From: Pelodera strongyloides
Lineage: Eukaryota; Nematoda; Chromadorea; Rhabditida; Rhabditidae
Reading direction: 5' to 3'
Assembly (NCBI GenBank): GCA_036852015.1
Contig: JAANDG010000079.1
Location: forward strand, 299,297-363,296
Length of the DNA: 64,000 bases
The first letter of the stretch is position 1; each line of letters begins with the position of its first letter. The translations under genes were made by a program, and so were the position numbers. Shown in pieces: positions 58,904-64,000 of this stretch. The notes under the pieces were generated by a model. It did not search any database and was not told the origin of the DNA. It was given only the letters and a program-made list of their open reading frames with translations.

Positions 58904-61900
58904 GGTTGTGTGATAAAGATAAAGGGTCAAAGCATAGTACGAAATATTTTTAGGATGGTTCGCTGCGCACATTAGAGGGAGGCAATCAGGCCGTTGTATT
59001 GTAAGTTACCTTATGATATTTTTAGAAATATTCAACGTTTGTCTCTAATTAGAAATGGACTAAGGAATAGGAATGGGTTTGAGGAATGAAAACAGGTAAA
59101 ATTTGACTGAGAGTGAGGAGAGGTGGGAGAGTGATGGAGAGATTAAGACCCATAGTTGTCTAGTAAAAATTAACCTAATTAAGGACCGCGGTCGACAGAA
59201 GTCGTGCAAACAGACCAGTTGTTCTAAAGGCATTCAATCTCAACGACCTCTCTGAAGGTCAAGCAAAGGAACTGACGAGAGAATGGCAGACACTTCGACT
59301 TTGTAAACATCCAAATGTAAAGTAATCTTAGATTTTGTGACGACTTCCTGTTAACTGGTGGAAATTATAGAGGAACAAGGCACCGGCGACTCTGGGTTAT
59401 CGGTGAGCTTCACTAAAGGAACGCTTGAAACTGGACGTTGTGTTTCCGTGCAGTGTATTCCAGAAACTGCGCGATCTTTATTCAAATCATCTACATTTGC
59501 ACATTGCAAATGTTGCATTTGCAAATCATCTACACATGGAAATGCAGTTGTTCATCATTCAAAAACCGGTCGTTATATCGGTTCAATATTCAGATTGTTT
59601 CATTTGTGGACGTGTTCATCGTTGAACCCCTCTTCTACATTGTGCTTGAAAAGATGGATTGCAATTTATACGATTTCATTCAGTTGGTTTTAAGTTTATA
59701 TCGTGCTTTTTTCGAGTGGTCGGAATGTCCTCGCTGTCTAGCTTTCTCCTTCTCTTCGTCGCTCCCACTCTGGTCCTAATACATAGAAGCAACACCTTGA
59801 GCCGCTTTGTTTTTTTTCTATCTCGTCTTTCGTTCATACTTACGTGGTAGATAGAGTAATATGAGATGTAAACAAAATCGTTTGTGAATGTTCGAGATGC
59901 TAAGTATTTACTTTTGTATTTTGTCTATGGTGGCCCGTGGAATACGACTTTCACGGTAATATGCCATAGTTTGTCGGGGTTCCTAAGCTTTCGGCACAAG
60001 AAAATTCCAGTAAACGTTCACCCTTTCAGTAAGGAATCAGGACATAATCGTCTGGATGTGCTTGCATGGGTCGCCATTCAATTGCTACGCGCTCTGGAAC
60101 ATCTCCAGGAGTTGAGCATCATGCACAGGGTTAGGTTTGGTTAGTCCGTCATTTTGTTTACAAACATGACAGAATGTTCCGGGAAGTAAACGTTTTATGA
60201 AGGTGATAGTTGCTCCACTAAAACACGCTCGCTGTATCATATTGTATACTTGGTGTTGTTTGGCGCAAATGTAATCCTTTAGGATATCAAACCGAAAAAC
60301 ATTGGTTGGAACAAGGAACGGTGCACTGTCAAACTACTCGACCTCGGTCTGTCCAGGTATGGCTGCTTATTTAACATTTTCTAGCCCAAAAATATCCATT
60401 CACTTCGTACTGCTTATGGTCATGTTTTGTTGGGTCCTGAAAAATTTCGAAAAAAATATTGCAGAACCATTACACTCTGAGTAACAAGAGAATAAACAGA
60501 GAGCATTGTTGTGCACAGCTTAGAGGTTGTTTTGGGGAGTCTAGCATGGCGGATCTATAATACGTATGGTCACACAAACACGAGCGATCGAGATAGTGTG
60601 GGGCAGTAGGAGGCGCATATGCAGTAAGATGAACTAACTGTCTAACAACAGACACAGACCCACAAAACTTACCTTACGCTTACTTTTTTGTATTTTTGGA
60701 AACTTATAGAATCGCAAAGGATGGCCAAGACGGTCTTACTGCAGCCCGTGGTTCGAAGTTGTACATGGCACCAGAACTCTTGTTCGGAACCCCGAGTTTG
60801 AGAACATATGATTGTAAAGGTAATTCAGTCCCATTCTAACTAATGGTTCAGTCATCAAATAGTGTTTCAAATCATTCATTAATTTATTGAAACACATCAA
60901 GCATCTTTATCAGCTTAGGATATTGTGTAATGGAAAATAGCGCAAAGGACTCTCACTTACATCATTGCGTTATAATTGCATGATGCTGATTAAAACTACA
61001 ATTTCAGTTGATCTGTGGTCGCTGTTCGTCACGTTATGCGAACTTCCGATCCGTCGGCCGCTCTTTTGCTCTTCGGACATGGGTGAATCTGACCTGAAGA
61101 GGGGAATGACAAGAATATGTGAGCTTCCCGAGAATTCGGTACTGGACAGACTCGGGTACGTCAACCGTAAAAGTGTGGAAGATGGAAAAAAGCAGTAACT
61201 ATAAATAGTGAAGGTTACTTTATGGCCATTGACTTCAAACCTCACGAGCTTGAAAACGTGCAGTTCTTTTTTATTGTCTCAAGTGATGTGTGAAGAAGAA
61301 GTAAAGTTGAGATTTCATGCTCATTGGTACTTATTCTTGTAAGGTACCCCCCAATCGACGCGAAGCAGACACCAAGGGCACCATGTTTCTCAACGGAATT
61401 GCCGTCTTCTGCGTTCAACACGGACACCGCCGGTGAAGGAGTCACAGGTGCCATTTCATTCGGTCTAACCAATTCCTATGTTCCCTTTTTATTTCTCAAC
61501 ATCATCAATGACCATTAATTTTCTAACATAGTGGCGTTGAACTGAAATAACATTGGTTTTGCCTTTAAAATGTCAGCCACTATTCATTTGCTTACTTAAA
61601 AACTATTAGCTAGCACCACTTCAACACAGTTATCCGTAGATATTTAGTGGAGAACTTCTACGACTTGTTGGAGAAGGTGCTCACATTCGACTATAAAGAG
61701 AGGTACTCAGTACAAGACTGTCTAAACCACAGGTTCCTGCTCGAATACGCCGAGAAGGTGAGTTCCGCGATACTTTTTTCATCCGGGCAACGTTTTTCAT
61801 GCTTATTGACTTATTGGGACGATCAAACTTGCAAATAAAATAATTGTGAAATGATTGTGTCTATTTTTAATCAAAAATAAGATAGAACATATACTGAAAA

Positions 61901-62170
61901 TTTCAGCGGTGCCCCAAACAAACACCGGAATACAAAAGTGAGTTGCATGTTGTTTTGGCTTGCATTTCTATTGAATTAAAAAAAACCGTGCGATCGAAAG
62001 CTCGTTGAGATATAAATACATGGATACTCTATAACTCTACAGCTTTCTAAAACGCAATGCACTTGATTTGGTTCATTATATTTTGGCTTTCAGACATTCT
62101 ACGCGATGAAGTGAAAGCGCAAGGAAAACATTACGACTTGAGCACCAATGCGAATGCAGCAATGCAATAA
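58731..62170 (+). CDS. Divergent protein kinase, plus array gene 2
   Basis: Twelve exons: 58731-58817, 58954-59000, 59184-59316, 59594-59682, 60030-60129, 60283-60356, 60710-60819, 61008-61155, 61344-61447, 61648-61757, 61907-61937, 62094-62170. Phases close to 369 aa. The glycine loop is reduced (RTLEGGNQAVV, no third Gly). It has the ATP lysine in PVVLKAF, alpha-C Glu in LTREWQTL, hinge FYIVLEKMDCNL, LSIMHRDIKPKNIG, DLG instead of DFG (KLLDLGLSR), LYMAPELLF, VDLWSLFVTL, and a C-lobe end TFDYKERYSVQDCLNH. Lys, Glu, HRD-Asp, Asn and DLG are kept, so activity is plausible. No TxY in the activation segment. Small C-terminal exons encode RCPKQTPEYK and LRDEVKAQGKHYDL. AATAAA at 62289. Confidence 0.85.
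58849..58900. repeat. (GA)n microsatellite in intron 1
   Basis: About 25 GA units in intron 1 of plus kinase 2. The matching intron of gene 1 holds GA/poly(A), and intron 2 of gene 3 holds (GA)n near 63523-63570. Confidence 0.9.
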
Positions 62171-63108
62171 TAATGAACACAATGGTCAACCATATTGAAA
62201 TTTTAACGTACAAAGCAGTTCATACACTTGTACAATGCTGTACACATGTCAGAAAGTATTTTTTTGCAAATATATGTGTACGTTGATGAATAAAAAAATA
62301 ACTGTGTTCAAGTGTTCCTAGATTTTGCATATTTCCTCACTATCATGTGGCTTGTTGACTGGGTTGATCTGTTATCTTCATCCCATCATGTCGCGATGCA
62401 CAACAACAAGTTATTATGCATATGCCATTGCTTACCATAAAATCCGACTAAGGGGTCGAAAGGGATTGGCTTGAGATACCGTTTCTTGTAGTTCACCTAG
62501 TGGTCCATTTAGTGCAGGTTTGTATGATAAAAAGAAACTTGACTCGAATTGACCCAATAAAAAGAAATTTCTTTGCATTCTTATCATTGAAAATATACTA
62601 TCTAACAATAAGTGGTTAACAATTGAGGTTGACTGACGTCACTGGCTCTGATACTTGCTCGACACTAATGCTTATTCGCCTTTGTCAATCCCTTTTATTT
62701 CATTTCATTGCCAATATTATCATGGTCATGTCGTTTGTCTGTGTTTTCGGTGTCCGTTATTTTTTCTTTCTCGGATGCTTTGACGTATTCTCTTGACGTA
62801 TTTAAATAAACAAACAATAAATAAGTAAAAGCCTTTTTCGCACACAGTGCCAGCGCATAGATAAGAACACAGTGAACGTGTGTGCTCTCTGTTCGATTTT
62901 TTTCTTTGAAAAAGTTTAAAAAGCCTTATTTGTCCAGGGATATTCAAGTTATGTGACCTCAGTTATTTTCCCACACTCTTCTCTGATTGTAGCTGTTCAT
63001 TTTTAATTTTTTCAATGTTTATAAGAATTGTGTGCTAGTATCTTTCTATTAGAACATCGTGTTGGCTCTGTCAATTCAATAACAAAAGAAAAGATTTAAA
63101 CGATATCT
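62171..63108. other. Spacer between plus kinases 2 and 3
   Basis: AT-rich, no repeats or genes recognised beyond the 3' UTR of the preceding gene. Confidence 0.6.
62289..62294 (+). other. Polyadenylation signal
   Basis: AATAAA about 120 nt after the stop of plus kinase 2. Confidence 0.55.
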
Positions 63109-63989
63109 ATGGAGCGAGTCGTCATGAAGAACAAGAGGGGTGAAGGGGCAGGCTCGATCATGTTCCCAGCAAGGTTCTTCCCATTGGTAAGTATTTTCTT
63201 GGTGTTTGCCAGAGGAGATCAGTTGTCGTGATCAGATGTTATATTATGATATTTTTACTTATATGCCGTCGTTCCTTATGACCTGAAGAAGTCAGACAGT
63301 GATTCCACGTATACGGGAAGGGTTGAAACTGAAATGTGGACCCCATGACATGCACGTATATTTCTTTCCAAAATGTTCTGTAAAATTGATTGTTGCAGGA
63401 CGGCTCCGTACGAACTTTCGACGCCGGAAATCAAGCTAAAGTTTTGTATGTCTTAACCATATGTTTATCATCGTTGGAGACCCAGGATATGTCTTGCTAG
63501 GTTCTTCACGAGAGAGAAATGTGGCGGAGAGAGAGAGAGAGAGAGAGAATGAGAGAGAGAGAATGAGAGAGAGCTAGAACCGTTATCAAGGCCAAGGAGG
63601 TTAGGAGCCATTATTTACAATAAAACCAACATATTCGATTGACCAGTACCCATCCTTTCAACGTTGCATTTTGCTTGAAACTAACGCAGAAGCTTATCAG
63701 AATCAATGTTTTCTTTAGAGGTGGTAGTTTTAAGTGCAGCGATAAGATCTAAAATCAATATAACCGCGAGTTGGCTCGCAAAAAAAATTCAAAAGAGAAC
63801 AGAAGCTAGGGACACTTGTATTTTTCTGATATATATTTTAAAACCGTGTACTTTAGGTGCTCAATCGACAGGCATCAAGAGAACAAGCCCGTGGTTTTGA
63901 AAGTCTTTAACCTGGTCGAATTAAATGAAGAGCAAGCGAAGCAGCTGACAAGAGAGTGGCAGACGCTTCGTTTATGCAAGCATCCAAAT
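63109..63989 (+). CDS. Divergent protein kinase, plus array gene 3 (partial)
   Basis: The first three exons are visible: 63109-63186, 63399-63445, 63857-63989. They have the same lengths as the neighbours except for exon 1 (78 instead of 87 bp). They encode MERVVMKNKRGEG...FPARFFPL, then DGSVRTFDAGNQAKVL (reduced glycine loop) and SIDRHQENKPVVLKVFNL (ATP lysine) with TREWQTLRLCKHPN (alpha-C). The gene runs off the window after the donor GTAAAT, so whether it is intact cannot be seen. Confidence 0.8.
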
Positions 63990-64000
63990 GTAAATATTTT

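Noticed and set aside
1..64000. CRISPR arrays, bacterial operons, prophage or Shine-Dalgarno-linked genes
   Set aside because: Gene structure is eukaryotic throughout. The only regular repeats are microsatellites, a contiguous minisatellite and palindromic transposon-like elements, with no spacer pattern.

Overview
This is animal nuclear DNA. It is AT-rich, its genes are interrupted by GT...AG introns, and microsatellites and palindromic repeats are dense. A nematode or close relative is my best guess. Most introns end in a compact TTTCAG or TTTAG, a candidate acceptor AG lies a few bases upstream of most start codons (as expected for spliced-leader trans-splicing), and one short tract resembles the nematode telomere repeat TTAGGC. 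None of this is decisive. Exon boundaries were worked out by hand from reading frame, splice sites and comparison between paralogues in the window. In nearly all multi-exon models the exon phases close exactly.

Layout. 1-6.5 kb holds no recognisable gene, only GA microsatellites, palindromic repeats and one tRNA-derived SINE-like unit. 6.7-7.8 kb (-) is a small membrane-protein gene. 11.6-16.5 kb (+) is a 15-exon, multi-membrane-span family 2 glycosyltransferase. 17.2-44.1 kb carries a head-to-tail array of four divergent protein-kinase genes, all on the minus strand and about 7 kb apart. Three look intact (about 444, 407 and 405 aa). The fourth (39.7-44.1 kb) has lost catalytic residues and reading frame. 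44.1-47.2 kb is a cluster of nested inverted-repeat elements. 47.2-50.3 kb (+) is a nine-exon dimethylarginine/arginine hydrolase of the amidinotransferase fold. 51.7-64 kb (+) is a second kinase array with a different exon plan: one frameshifted pseudogene, one intact gene (369 aa) and the 5' end of a third, cut by the window edge.

The two kinase arrays share a GAQG/GNQA-type glycine loop recalling JNK-type MAP kinases, an IMHRD(L/I)KPxNIG catalytic loop and a VD(I/L)WSL motif in subdomain IX. None has the TxY activation-loop motif of true MAP kinases. The arrays point away from each other with the hydrolase between them, which suggests local birth-and-death expansion. Several palindromic element families recur in introns and between genes.

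The most notable observations are the expanded, MAPK-like but TxY-less kinase family in two divergent arrays, with frozen stages of decay (lost DFG and Asn, serial 1-bp deletions, a phase-breaking junction next to a SINE), and the transposon-within-transposon palindrome at 44.25-45.50 kb.
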